Shown piece by piece: positions 1-7,339 of a stretch of DNA of 10,266 nt. The stretch is from an uncultured Bacilli bacterium. Its GTDB lineage: Bacteria; Bacillota_I; Bacilli_A; RF39; UBA660. The DNA lies in NCBI GenBank assembly GCA_947624695.1, contig CANQLN010000030.1, forward strand, positions 1 to 10,266. The letters run 5' to 3'. Position numbers and translations under genes: made by a program. The notes beneath the pieces are model-generated. The model did no database searches. It was not told the DNA's origin and worked only from the letters and a program-made list of their open reading frames with translations. Each line of letters starts with the position of its first letter. Position 1 is the stretch's first letter.

Positions 1-47
1 TAAATGTTTGTTATATCTTCATAATTTCTTTCTTTAATTTTAACCAT
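1..47 (-). CDS. 5' end of an unidentified protein gene, cut by the left edge
   Basis: An ATG at 47-45 opens a minus-strand frame with no stop to the window edge. The visible residues read MVKIKERNYEDITNI. An AGG at 57-55 lies 7 bases upstream as a weak Shine-Dalgarno site, and a promoter-like pair of hexamers lies about 90 bases upstream. Only 15 residues are visible, so no family can be named. The charged start, the ribosome site and the promoter favour a real gene, but the sequence left of the window is needed to confirm it. Confidence 0.45.
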   Translation of the reverse strand, partial: MVKIKERNYEDITNI

Positions 48-57
48 AATAATACCT

Positions 58-76
58 AAAAAACTTTTAGTTTTTT
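58..76. repeat. AT-rich perfect inverted repeat in a 5' leader
   Basis: AAAAAACT at 58-65 and AGTTTTTT at 69-76 are exact reverse complements around a 3-base loop. In minus-strand RNA the hairpin would end one base before the AGG of the left-edge gene, so it could affect ribosome access. It could also be a weak terminator for plus-strand transcription. The stem is mostly A-U and its function is uncertain. Confidence 0.35.
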
Positions 77-137
77 ACCCTTTCACTTATATATTTAGTA
101 GCTTTTAGGCTGATTTCCTTTTTTTTAAAGAAAGTTT

Positions 138-165
138 TTTATAAAAATAGCAACTTTTTTGCCAA
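138..165 (-). promoter_or_regulatory. Predicted sigma-A promoter for the left-edge gene
   Basis: On the minus strand, TTGGCA (165-160, five of six matches to the -35 consensus) is followed after 16 bases by TATAAA (143-138, five of six matches to the -10). Transcription would start near 131, giving a leader of roughly 80 bases before the ATG at 47. It diverges from the plus-strand promoter at 243-271. Confidence 0.45.
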
Positions 166-174
166 TTCTTATAT

Positions 175-196
175 ATTTGGTAATAAATTTGGTAAT
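175..196. repeat. Tandem 10-bp direct repeat, possible operator
   Basis: ATTTGGTAAT occurs at 175-184 and again at 187-196, a 12-bp period that is roughly one helical turn. A weaker CTGGTCAT follows. The repeat lies between two divergent promoters, where a dimeric regulator could bind. AT-rich DNA produces short repeats by chance, so confidence is low. The rest of 77-242 holds no gene that I can support. Confidence 0.3.
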
Positions 197-242
197 TTCT
201 GGTCATTTCTTAAATTTTTGCCATAATGTCCGCATATTTTTG

Positions 243-271
243 TTGACAAGGAGATATTTAAATAATAAAAT
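243..271 (+). promoter_or_regulatory. Strong sigma-A promoter of a small RNA
   Basis: A perfect TTGACA (243-248), a 17-base spacer and TAAAAT (266-271, five of six) form a near-ideal housekeeping promoter on the plus strand. The predicted start, near 278, lies a few bases before a long hairpin with a T-tract, and no open reading frame follows. The promoter therefore appears dedicated to a noncoding RNA. Confidence 0.7.
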
Positions 272-277
272 AAAATT

Positions 278-346
278 AGAAAAGGGCTGGTCGTGGCGCA
301 TGTAGGATATATTTTATATCCGGTGCTGCGGTTAGCCCTTTTTTAT
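278..346 (+). ncRNA. Small hairpin RNA of about 65-70 nt, family not recognised
   Basis: From the predicted start the transcript folds into one long hairpin. Bases 284-299 pair with 323-338 as 16 continuous pairs, six of them G-U. An asymmetric internal loop follows (AUGUA at 300-304 against G322). The tip is a stem of 305-311 with 315-321 and a 3-base loop. Flanking AAAA and six Ts (339-344) make it an intrinsic terminator as well. Each G-U pair would be an A-C mismatch in the antisense RNA, so the plus strand is the one that folds. It lacks the GGAA tetraloop and the asymmetric loop of SRP RNA and matches no riboswitch I know. No gene precedes it, so it is better explained as an RNA gene than as a terminator alone. 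Confidence 0.6.
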
Positions 347-369
347 TGTTTTAATATTTACTATATTTT

Positions 370-400
370 AAAAAAATAGATTAGAATTTCTAATCTATTT
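370..400 (-). terminator. Intrinsic terminator of polA
   Basis: An 11-bp perfect stem (374-384 with 390-400) around a 5-base loop runs into a minus-strand T-tract. The polA stop codon (397-395) lies inside the stem. The terminator faces the plus-strand small RNA, so the two units converge. Confidence 0.75.
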
Positions 401-2950
401 AGCATCATACCAATTAATACCGGTATTAATATCTATTTTTAATGGAACACTTAATTTAACAACTTTCTCCATTGATTCATATAATATTTCTTTTAATTTT
501 GGCACTTCATCTGCAATGGCATCAATTATTATTTCATCATGAACTTGCAAAATTAATTTACTTTTTAAATTGTTTTCTTTTATTTTATTAGCAACTTTGA
601 TCATGGCCATTTTCATAATATCCGCACTTGAACCTTGAATCGGGGTATTCATAGCCATTCTTTCACCCATGGCTCTAGTTCGAAAATTAGTATCTTTTAA
701 TTCATTTATTTTTCGCATTCTTCCAAACATCGTTTTAACATAACCATGTTCATGAGCATAGGCAACAATATTAGTCATATAATTTTTGACTCCCGGATAA
801 AGTTCATAATATTTTTCAATAAATTTATTAGCTTCTGTCCGCGAAATATTTAAATTTTCTCCTAGACCAAAACCACTTATACCATAAACAATTCCAAAGA
901 TAACGGCTTTAGCCATACTCCGCATATGTTTGGTAACTTCACTTTCAGGAATACCATGAATATCCGCCGCCACTTTGGTATGGATATCTTCATCATTATT
1001 AAAGGCATCGATTAATTCTTGACATTCCGAAATATGAGCTAAAATTCGGAGTTCAATTTGGGAATAATCAGCACTTAGAATTAAATCATTTGTAGGAACA
1101 AAAGCCATTCTTACTTTTTTACCATACTCTTCTCTCGCCGGAATATTTTGTAAATTAGGTTCCATTGAGGAAAGCCTACCTGTTCTTGTTAAAGTTTGAT
1201 TAAATATGGTATGAATTTTCCCATCAGGCAAAACATATTCTGGAAGTCCTTCGATATAAGTACTTAATAATTTGGTTAGGTTCCGATATTCAAAAACTTT
1301 ATTAACTATTGGGTGAACATCAACAAATTTTTGCAAAGTTTTAATATCGGTTTTATAACCTCGATTCATTTTTTTGCTTTTGCCTATTTGAAGTTTTTCA
1401 AATAAAACTTCTCCTAATTGTTTAGGACTAGAAATGTTAAATTTTTCGCCACTTAAATCGTAGATATCATTACTTACCCTTTCAATATTATGCGCAACTT
1501 CTTTTCGCATTTCTTCTAAAGCACTTTCTTCAAATTTAAAGCCATTTTCTTCCATTTCAGCTAAGACTCTAATTAAAGGCATTTCAATATCATTTAAAAT
1601 TTCTTCTTGGCCATCTTCCCTAACCATTTCTTTTATTTTAGGACTATATTCAAAAATAAATTTACTTTTTAAAGTTATAACATCTTTGATAGTTTCAAAA
1701 TCAGTTTTATTTAAAGTTTCATAAGAGATAATATTTTCATTTAGACTAATCATTAATTTAGAAATATCTTCACTAGCGGGATAGTCAACTAAGTAAGAAG
1801 CCACCATTAAATCAAAATCACATGGAATATCTTCTTTGGTAATAACTAAAGCTTTTTTTAAATCATAAGTTAAAACTTTTTTCCCCTTTAATTTAGCTAA
1901 AGCTTCTTTCGCTAAATGAGCCGGAATATAATAAGTATTATTTTTATCAGTAATACTTAAAGCCACAATTTCACCTTTATGATAGTTTAAATCACTAACT
2001 TCTAAATAAAAAGCCACTTCAGAATCAAGTTCCAGATTATCAAGATTATCTAAAATGATATATTTATTTTCTTTTGGCTTTTCTTTCTTCTCAGGCATAT
2101 TTTTAAGCATGGAATAAAATTCTAATTCTTCATAAACTTTTTTGAGTTCAATAATATTAGGGCCATTATATTTAAATTCTTCAAAGTTAATATTTAAAGG
2201 GACATCTCTATAGATAGTAGCCAGTTCATAACTCATATAGGCATTATCTTTATCAGCAATTAACTTTTCTTGGGTTTTGCCCTTAATTTTAGCAATATTT
2301 TCATAAATACCATCTAAAGAACCATATTCTTGTAAAAGTTTTAAAGCCGTTTTTTCGCCAATCCCTTTAACCCCCGGAATATTATCAGAGGAATCACCCA
2401 TTAAAGACTTTAAATCAATAATTTTAATCGGATCAATACCATAATCTTTTTTAAAAGAATCTTCATTATAGCGAATAAATCCTGTTTGTTTTAAAAGCTT
2501 AATATCCGTTTCAAAACTAATTAATTGCAGTAAATCTTTATCACTAGAAACAATTAAAGAATAATACTCCGGATCTTCTTCCGCTATTTTTACTATTGAA
2601 CCGATAATATCATCAGCCTCATAAGGAGCTAGTTCCCGATAAGCAATACCCATGGCCTCTAAAATTTTTCTTGCTGCGGGCATTTGCATTTTTAAATCAT
2701 CCGGTGTAGCATTTCTTCCCTCTTTATAAAAGTCATACTTTTCCTTCCGAAAATTTTTCCCAATATCAAAAGCTACCACCATATATTCCGGGTTTTCTTC
2801 CGTTACAATTTTATTAATCATTCCCACAAAACCATACAAAGCATTCGTTGGAAAGCCTTTGCTATTTCTTAAAATAGAGCCTGAATAAGCGGTTGCAAAA
2901 TAAGAACGAAATAACAAATTATTTCCATCAACTAAAACTACCTTTTTCAA
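395..2950 (-). CDS. polA: DNA polymerase I with an inactivated proofreading domain
   Basis: Family A DNA polymerase (851 residues) that removes RNA primers and fills gaps in replication and repair. The N-terminal 5' nuclease (about 1-290) shows LVDGNNLLFRSYFA, YEADDIIG, SSDKDLLQL and the helix-hairpin-helix stretch GDSSDNIPGVKGIGEKTA. A central 3'-5' exonuclease-like domain (about 295-465) has lost catalytic residues: the usual D-x-E reads YLE, and the later aspartate region is shortened, as in Bacillus PolI. The C-terminal polymerase carries motif A (DYSQIELR), motif B (RSMAKAVIFGIVYG) and motif C (QVHDEI). I place the start at TTG 2950-2948, giving MKKVVLVDGNN, because AGGTGG lies six bases upstream. 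An upstream ATG at 2998 would begin inside the preceding terminator. Identification is certain and the start is likely. Confidence 0.97.
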   Translation of the reverse strand: MKKVVLVDGNNLLFRSYFATAYSGSILRNSKGFPTNALYGFVGMINKIVTEENPEYMVVAFDIGKNFRKEKYDFYKEGRNATPDDLKMQMPAARKILEAMGIAYRELAPYEADDIIGSIVKIAEEDPEYYSLIVSSDKDLLQLISFETDIKLLKQTGFIRYNEDSFKKDYGIDPIKIIDLKSLMGDSSDNIPGVKGIGEKTALKLLQEYGSLDGIYENIAKIKGKTQEKLIADKDNAYMSYELATIYRDVPLNINFEEFKYNGPNIIELKKVYEELEFYSMLKNMPEKKEKPKENKYIILDNLDNLELDSEVAFYLEVSDLNYHKGEIVALSITDKNNTYYIPAHLAKEALAKLKGKKVLTYDLKKALVITKEDIPCDFDLMVASYLVDYPASEDISKLMISLNENIISYETLNKTDFETIKDVITLKSKFIFEYSPKIKEMVREDGQEEILNDIEMPLIRVLAEMEENGFKFEESALEEMRKEVAHNIERVSNDIYDLSGEKFNISSPKQLGEVLFEKLQIGKSKKMNRGYKTDIKTLQKFVDVHPIVNKVFEYRNLTKLLSTYIEGLPEYVLPDGKIHTIFNQTLTRTGRLSSMEPNLQNIPAREEYGKKVRMAFVPTNDLILSADYSQIELRILAHISECQELIDAFNNDEDIHTKVAADIHGIPESEVTKHMRSMAKAVIFGIVYGISGFGLGENLNISRTEANKFIEKYYELYPGVKNYMTNIVAYAHEHGYVKTMFGRMRKINELKDTNFRTRAMGERMAMNTPIQGSSADIMKMAMIKVANKIKENNLKSKLILQVHDEIIIDAIADEVPKLKEILYESMEKVVKLSVPLKIDINTGINWYDAK

Positions 2951-2956
2951 AATATA

Positions 2957-2975
2957 CCACCTATTTAATATTATA
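2957..2975 (-). promoter_or_regulatory. polA ribosome site and -10 box
   Basis: AGGTGG (2962-2957) stands six bases before the TTG codon and decides the start. TATAAT (2975-2970) lies just upstream, immediately after the T-tract of the previous gene's terminator. At 17-bp spacing the -35 hexamer would be a poor GTGCAA, and the leader would be very short. The ribosome site is firm and the promoter tentative. Confidence 0.55.
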
Positions 2976-2978
2976 ACG

Positions 2979-3001
2979 AAAAAAAAGGGGTTTTGCACCC
3001 C
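2979..3001 (-). terminator. Intrinsic terminator after the sigma factor gene
   Basis: On the minus strand GGGGT pairs with ACCCC across a 5-base loop (stem within 2987-3001) and is followed by eight Ts (2986-2979). This is a strong terminator 7 bases past the sigma factor stop, and it separates that gene from polA. Confidence 0.85.
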
Positions 3002-3008
3002 TAATCTT

Positions 3009-3704
3009 TTACAAATTATTTTTGTTCTTAATAAACTCTCTTAAAATTTTGGTTAAAGCCCGCTTTTCAATTCTGGAAACATAACTTCGCGATATGCCAA
3101 GCATCTTCGCAATTTCTTTTTGAGTTAAATCTTTTTCATTATTTAAACCATATCTTTTTACAATAATTTCTTTTTCTCTTTTACTCAACTTATTTAAGTA
3201 CTTATTTAAAAGTGCAATATTATCTTTTATTTCAATAGTGTCTAAAATATCTTCTTTTTTATCTTCTAAAAGGTCCGCTAAATTAATTTCATTACCTTCT
3301 TTATCATAACCAATCGAGTCATTCAAAGAAACCGTAAATTGATTTTTTTTATTACTCCGGTAAAACATTAAAATTTCGTTTTGAATACATCTTGCAGCAT
3401 ACGTGGTTATTTTTACTTTGGGAGTTTTTTTGTAAGTATCAATCCCCTTAATTAAACCAATCGTTCCAATGCTTATTAAATCATCAGTATCGGCACTTTT
3501 ACTATCAAACTTTTTGACAATGTGGGCTACTAAACGAAGATTGCGTTCAATTAAAATATTCCTAGCATTACTATCTCCTTTAAGCATTAAATCTACATAT
3601 TTCTCTTCTTCTTCTATAGATAATGGTGGCGGAAAAACATTGTTGCCATAACTTCCCGTAAAAAATAACATTCCTTTAATAATATTTATTAAATTAAAAA
3701 ACAT
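3009..3704 (-). CDS. sigK: SigK-like sporulation sigma factor (sigma-70 family)
   Basis: RNA polymerase sigma factor of 231 residues, about the length of B. subtilis sigma-K. After a hydrophobic leader of about 20 residues comes GNNVFPPPLS, the hallmark start of mature sigma-K. Region 2 follows (ARNILIERNLRLVAHIVKKF, DDLISIGTIGLIKGI, TYAARCIQNEILM), then DKEGNEI, then a region 4 helix-turn-helix (LTQKEIAKMLGISRSYVSRI). In spore formers this factor drives late mother-cell genes after removal of its pro-sequence. The hydrophobic N-terminus fits a membrane-held pro-form. The gene is uninterrupted, unlike the skin-split sigK of B. subtilis. AGGGTG lies eight bases before the ATG. The close paralogue sigma-E is the main alternative, but the NNxFPxPLS start favours sigma-K. 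Confidence 0.85.
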   Translation of the reverse strand: MFFNLINIIKGMLFFTGSYGNNVFPPPLSIEEEEKYVDLMLKGDSNARNILIERNLRLVAHIVKKFDSKSADTDDLISIGTIGLIKGIDTYKKTPKVKITTYAARCIQNEILMFYRSNKKNQFTVSLNDSIGYDKEGNEINLADLLEDKKEDILDTIEIKDNIALLNKYLNKLSKREKEIIVKRYGLNNEKDLTQKEIAKMLGISRSYVSRIEKRALTKILREFIKNKNNL

Positions 3705-3745
3705 AAAACTAACACCCTAGTTAATTTTATGTTTTAACAAATTTT

Positions 3746-3767
3746 AAAAGCACCCAAAAGGGCTTTT
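3746..3767 (-). terminator. Probable intrinsic terminator of hsp20
   Basis: On the minus strand AAAAG, CCC, a TTTT loop, GGG, a 2-base bulge and CTTTT form a bulged hairpin just past the hsp20 stop. The T-run is only four bases and partly in the stem, so some read-through into the sigma factor gene is possible. Confidence 0.5.
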
Positions 3768-3769
3768 AA

Positions 3770-4186
3770 TTAATCAATATCAATATATTTTTTAGATGGT
3801 ATTTCTTTAGTTTCTTCAACCTTAGGAACTACTAAAGTTAAAGTACCATTTTTGAAAGATGCTTTAATATCTTCTTCTTTGACATCTTCACCAATGTAGA
3901 AACTACGAGAACATTCTCCAAAATATCTTTCACGTCTTACGAATTTACCTTTTTCAGTTTCATCATTACTTTTATTCATTGTTGCTGAAATATTTAAATA
4001 ACCATTTTCAATATCAACTTTGATATCTTCTTTGTCATAGCCAGGTAAATCCATAATAATATTATAATCATGTTTGTTTTCTTTGATATCAGTACGCATT
4101 ACTTTATTTTCACTTGGCCCAAAGAATGGATCTTTAAATAATTCCTCCCATAAATCATAACTATTTCTTCTTGGTATCATCATCAT
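3770..4186 (-). CDS. Small heat-shock protein, Hsp20/alpha-crystallin family
   Basis: ATP-independent holdase chaperone that binds unfolding proteins in the cytoplasm and forms large oligomers. The 138 residues are typical for the family. A short N-terminal arm (MMMIPRRNSYDLWEELF) is followed by an alpha-crystallin domain from about residue 30 to 125, with DLPGYDKEDIKVDIENGYLN, the FVRRERYFGECSRSF strand and the A-x-x-x-NGTL motif (ASFKNGTLTLVVPK). The tail IPSKKYIDID lacks a clear I-x-I/V anchor. Three ATGs stand in tandem at the start. AGGAG (4201-4197) is ten bases from the first and better spaced for the first or second than the third. It is a single-gene unit with its own promoter, CIRCE operator and a leader of about 70 bases. 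Confidence 0.95.
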   Translation of the reverse strand: MMMIPRRNSYDLWEELFKDPFFGPSENKVMRTDIKENKHDYNIIMDLPGYDKEDIKVDIENGYLNISATMNKSNDETEKGKFVRRERYFGECSRSFYIGEDVKEEDIKASFKNGTLTLVVPKVEETKEIPSKKYIDID

Positions 4187-4265
4187 ATAATATCATCTCC
4201 TCTTTCCCTAAAATCATATAATTATAATACCCATAAAGAACTTATTTATGTCCTTTACATTTATA

Positions 4266-4293
4266 ATTATAGCACTAATTTTAGCAATTACAA
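4266..4293 (-). promoter_or_regulatory. hsp20 promoter
   Basis: On the minus strand TTGTAA (4293-4288) and a perfect TATAAT (4271-4266) are 16 bases apart. Transcription should start near 4259. The CIRCE element covers the -35 box, so bound HrcA would exclude RNA polymerase. Confidence 0.65.
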
Positions 4294-4307
4294 CCCTTGA
4301 GTGCTAA
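4281..4307 (-). promoter_or_regulatory. CIRCE element (HrcA operator)
   Basis: On the minus strand the left arm is a perfect TTAGCACTC (4307-4299). Exactly nine bases follow, then AATTGCTAA (4289-4281), which matches seven of nine bases of the consensus GAGTGCTAA. Arm order and N9 spacing are those of CIRCE, the binding site of the heat-shock repressor HrcA. It predicts that this hsp20 is derepressed when GroEL is occupied by misfolded protein. hrcA itself is not in the window. Confidence 0.85.
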
Positions 4308-4334
4308 TTTCATAAAAATTTCACACAAAACTTC

Positions 4335-4361
4335 AAAAAAAGAAACCAGAGAGGTTCCTTT
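4335..4361 (-). terminator. Intrinsic terminator, distal end of the receptor operon
   Basis: On the minus strand a 9-bp stem (4361-4353 with 4347-4339, one G-U pair) around a TCTCT loop is followed by further Ts. It lies about 100 bases past the YihY gene and is the second hairpin in that 3' region. It prevents read-through into the hsp20 operator and promoter. Confidence 0.7.
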
Positions 4362-4364
4362 CAA

Positions 4365-4450
4365 GTATTACTTTTCAATATCGTTAGTAAAAAATACTAG
4401 ATTGATATCAAAATAAAAATATGTACTAAGTAATACCCGTGTACATATTT
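4365..4450 (-). other. 3' region with a terminator hairpin and possible pseudoknot
   Basis: AAATATGTAC (4417-4426) and GTACATATTT (4441-4450) are exact reverse complements. They form a 10-bp stem with a 14-base loop just past the YihY stop, followed on the minus strand by a T-rich run, so this is probably the first terminator. The loop contains AAGTAATAC (4428-4436), an exact complement of GTATTACTT at 4365-4373. The second pairing would make a pseudoknot or an alternative fold. A short TAGTA/TACTA hairpin lies between. No gene is visible in 4187-4456 apart from these structures and the hsp20 control region. Confidence 0.5.
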
Positions 4451-4456
4451 TATTAT

Positions 4457-5326
4457 TTACTTCTTATTATTTTTTATCGTACCAGTTTTTAACAAATTTT
4501 CTGCATCTTTTTGACTATTTAAAGCAATCCCAATCGTGAATATATAAGATAAGATATAAAACCAAATCATTAAAGCAACAATGGAAGCAAGGCCACCATA
4601 TAATGCTTGATATTCCGCATAATTAGTAACATAGTTAGAATAAATTATCGTCACAATTACCCATCCCACGGTTGTAAATATAGCCCCATAATTGATAACT
4701 CTATCTTTATGTTTCCGATCCGGGGCAATCGCATAAATAATTCGAATAATAACAAACATAATTAACCAAGAAATCGGCCCCTTAATCAAATCAAATATTT
4801 GCACAACTCTTGCCGTTATATTAGCATTAAGGTTTACTTCTTTAACAAATTCAATAATTAAATTACCGAATACTGGAACAATTAACATGAATATTAAAAG
4901 TAAGACAATAAGAAAAGTTAAACCAAAAGCTTTAAGTCTTCTTTTTAGCCAGCTTTTATTTTCAATTCCATATATGGTGTTGCTTGCGGTAATAATAGAA
5001 TCAGCTCCATTTGATGCGATATATAAACCAATGATAACGGTAATAAAGAAATGCATCCCCGCATTATTACTCAAATTAACTCCTAAGATGAGATTAGCCA
5101 TATCCTTAGAAAAAGAATTAGCAATAAAATCATAGAGAAAATCTACTGATAAATTTAAAATTGAAGCCGCATAAGAAATTAATCCTAAAGAAGGGATAAC
5201 CGCTAAGACTAAGAAGAAAGCTAAGTTTCCTGGTAAAATGACCATATCGCTTCTTCTTAAGACTTTTTTAAAATTACGGAAAAATTCTTTAATTGTAGTT
5301 TTGGCAAGAGTTACTTTACTTTTCAT
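4457..5326 (-). CDS. YihY/virulence factor BrkB family membrane protein
   Basis: Integral membrane protein of 289 residues. Family features are the N-terminal amphipathic stretch ending in LPGNLAFFLVLAVIPSL, the middle SNGADSIITASNTIYGI, and about six hydrophobic segments (about 32-57, 93-113, 134-160, 186-207, 218-238 and 246-270). The family was once labelled ribonuclease BN in error. Its biochemical role is still unclear, with envelope or transport functions proposed, so I give no specific function. The start is uncertain: ATG at 5326 has an AAGTGG-like site close upstream, while a GTG at 5335 would add three residues but has poor spacing. Both overlap the end of the upstream gene (stop 5318-5316), which suggests translational coupling in a three-gene operon. 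Confidence 0.9.
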   Translation of the reverse strand: MKSKVTLAKTTIKEFFRNFKKVLRRSDMVILPGNLAFFLVLAVIPSLGLISYAASILNLSVDFLYDFIANSFSKDMANLILGVNLSNNAGMHFFITVIIGLYIASNGADSIITASNTIYGIENKSWLKRRLKAFGLTFLIVLLLIFMLIVPVFGNLIIEFVKEVNLNANITARVVQIFDLIKGPISWLIMFVIIRIIYAIAPDRKHKDRVINYGAIFTTVGWVIVTIIYSNYVTNYAEYQALYGGLASIVALMIWFYILSYIFTIGIALNSQKDAENLLKTGTIKNNKK

Positions 5327-7334
5327 CTTTACCACTTGCCTTCTTATTTTTCATATCCATCGTGGCTTCGGTTAAAGCATCTTCAATCGTTTTTAAATTA
5401 TTTAAGATAAAACTATAACCAAATTCGGCCCCATAATTATATGGAAGTTTACTTAACTCTTTATTTAACTTATGAATATAATTGATAATTTGTTTTTGAG
5501 AATAACCCACGGTATAAACTACAAACTCATTACCATCACTTCGCATCAATTCACTATTATCAAGTTGCGTTTTAATTAAAGCATTCGCCGCCGCTTGAAT
5601 TTGTTTATCGCCTTCTAAAACCCCATATTTATCATTTATTTCTTGTAATCTATTTAAATCTACCACAATAATGGATTGAGGATAAATCGTATTATTACTC
5701 CATGTCTTCATAAAATCGCTTAAATAAGCTCTATTTTTTAAACAAGTAAGTTCATCAATAAACCGAATTTTATCGTCTTTTTTAAGCCGTCTCGCAATTC
5801 TAATTTTCTTGCTATTTCGGTAAATTACAAGACCCATAACTAATACTAGAACAATACTAAAAATAAAGTAAACGGCAATATTATTTAAAATACTACCATG
5901 ATAAACAGTCTTCATATGACTATTTATCCCATTACTAATCGTTGTACTTGGATCTAGGTAATTAATATATTTATCTAATAGTTTCTTTAAAACTTCATTA
6001 CCAGTTTTTATTTTAAAATTGTATTTATCATTAATAAAGGTTTCAAAACGACTAACATAATTATTAAGTTTATTATTCCGGTAATAATTATAAATATAAG
6101 TGTCCATAACAATAATCGCATTTTCTTTATTTAAAGCAAATAATTCCGCACTATTATGGTAATTTTTAATATTAATATTACCAATGCTCTTTAAATAATT
6201 TTCTAAATTACTCCCACTTTCGACATAAACAGTTTCCCCTTGTAAACTATAAAGAGAATTAATTCCTTTTAAATTATTATAATGAGAAATAATAGCTAAA
6301 CTACTCGTAATCCCATTAGAGGTACTTTCATAATTAGTAGTAAAGTTTTGATTGAAATCAAAATAAACATCTACTTTATCACGGTTAATGGCCCTAACTA
6401 ATTTATTAGAATTACTATATTTGGTAACATTAAAGAATATTCCGGAAAATTCACTAAACTCTTGTAAATATTCGGCCACAATCCCGCCATAATTACCACT
6501 CATTATTACTTCATAAGGACTATTATTAATAAAAGCATAATTATAGTTAACACTTAATAATTTATCAATGTCAGTATCACTAATATTTAAAGAATTAGTA
6601 AATATTTTAAATTCTTCTTCTTTAATTAATTTATCAATATTTTCTTGCCATTTTAAATAATATTTATCTAAAATACTACTAAAGATATCTCCCACACCCG
6701 TTAAAATATAATAGTTATTAACATCGCTTAAGTGATAAACTATATTAAAATTATGCGAAAGAATTTGATCTAAATATTTCATTCTTGGTAAGATAATATA
6801 AGTTTCTTTACTATCCATACTTTTAATTAAATCTTCAATAGTATCATAACCATTTAAAGTAACATTTTCATCTTTTAAATAACTACTAATAAAATCTTTA
6901 TCAATATTTAAAACGCCAATAGATAGACCTTTTAAATCGCTATTTTGATTAAAGTATTCATTATTTTTACTTAACATAACATAATGATCAGTGGCAAATA
7001 CTTTCGCATTTTCAACTTCTTCATGAGTATAGTTTAAACTAACCCCCGCTCCTAAAGCGCCAACTTCACTATTAACAACATTAATATTGATACCATATTC
7101 TTTAGAAAAATCATCTAAAAAAGTATAAAAAACTCCATGATTACCTTTACTAAAAATATTTTCATCTTTAACAACATAAACATTTTGAACATTATTAATA
7201 CTATTATTAATCCACGTTCTCTCTTCACTAGTCAAATTACTTTCATTCTTAAGAGTTCGCCAAATAATAGTTCCTCCAAGGATTAAAAGAATAATCACTA
7301 AAGGAATTATTAATAACCATTTTTTCTTTTTCAT
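5316..7334 (-). CDS. Membrane receptor: binding-protein-like ectodomain and degenerate GGDEF domain
   Basis: A 672-residue two-pass membrane protein. An N-terminal membrane segment (about 5-26) is followed by about 455 extracytoplasmic residues that look like two solute-binding-protein-type lobes or domains (for example DLKGLSIGVLN near 133 and NKLVRAINRDKVDVYFD near 320). A second membrane segment (about 487-505), a basic linker and a GGDEF-type domain (about 527-665) follow. The domain keeps DELTCLKNR and a DLNRLQEINDKYG stretch, but the signature reads DGNEF (600-604): the first glycine is D and the catalytic acid is N. Ligand-controlled c-di-GMP synthesis is therefore doubtful; nucleotide binding or another product is possible. 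AGAAGG nine bases before the ATG lies inside the end of the upstream gene, which indicates coupled translation. The ligand cannot be read from sequence. Confidence 0.85.
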   Translation of the reverse strand: MKKKKWLLIIPLVIILLILGGTIIWRTLKNESNLTSEERTWINNSINNVQNVYVVKDENIFSKGNHGVFYTFLDDFSKEYGININVVNSEVGALGAGVSLNYTHEEVENAKVFATDHYVMLSKNNEYFNQNSDLKGLSIGVLNIDKDFISSYLKDENVTLNGYDTIEDLIKSMDSKETYIILPRMKYLDQILSHNFNIVYHLSDVNNYYILTGVGDIFSSILDKYYLKWQENIDKLIKEEEFKIFTNSLNISDTDIDKLLSVNYNYAFINNSPYEVIMSGNYGGIVAEYLQEFSEFSGIFFNVTKYSNSNKLVRAINRDKVDVYFDFNQNFTTNYESTSNGITSSLAIISHYNNLKGINSLYSLQGETVYVESGSNLENYLKSIGNINIKNYHNSAELFALNKENAIIVMDTYIYNYYRNNKLNNYVSRFETFINDKYNFKIKTGNEVLKKLLDKYINYLDPSTTISNGINSHMKTVYHGSILNNIAVYFIFSIVLVLVMGLVIYRNSKKIRIARRLKKDDKIRFIDELTCLKNRAYLSDFMKTWSNNTIYPQSIIVVDLNRLQEINDKYGVLEGDKQIQAAANALIKTQLDNSELMRSDGNEFVVYTVGYSQKQIINYIHKLNKELSKLPYNYGAEFGYSFILNNLKTIEDALTEATMDMKNKKASGKDEK

Positions 7335-7339
7335 AAGTA

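Noticed and set aside
284..344. Small SRP (4.5S) RNA
   Set aside because: Size and hairpin shape fit roughly, but the GGAA-type tetraloop and the conserved asymmetric loop of the SRP54-binding helix are absent.
3469..3651. Plus-strand 60-codon open reading frame inside the sigma factor gene
   Set aside because: Antisense shadow of a well-supported gene; no ribosome site or recognisable product.
3705..3745. SigE-type promoter (CATAAAAT) ahead of the sigma factor gene
   Set aside because: The -10-like octamer is AT-rich and partial, and no matching upstream element stands at the right distance.
4887..5135. Plus-strand 82-codon open reading frame inside the YihY gene
   Set aside because: Antisense shadow of a membrane protein gene; it is hydrophobic only because the opposite strand is.
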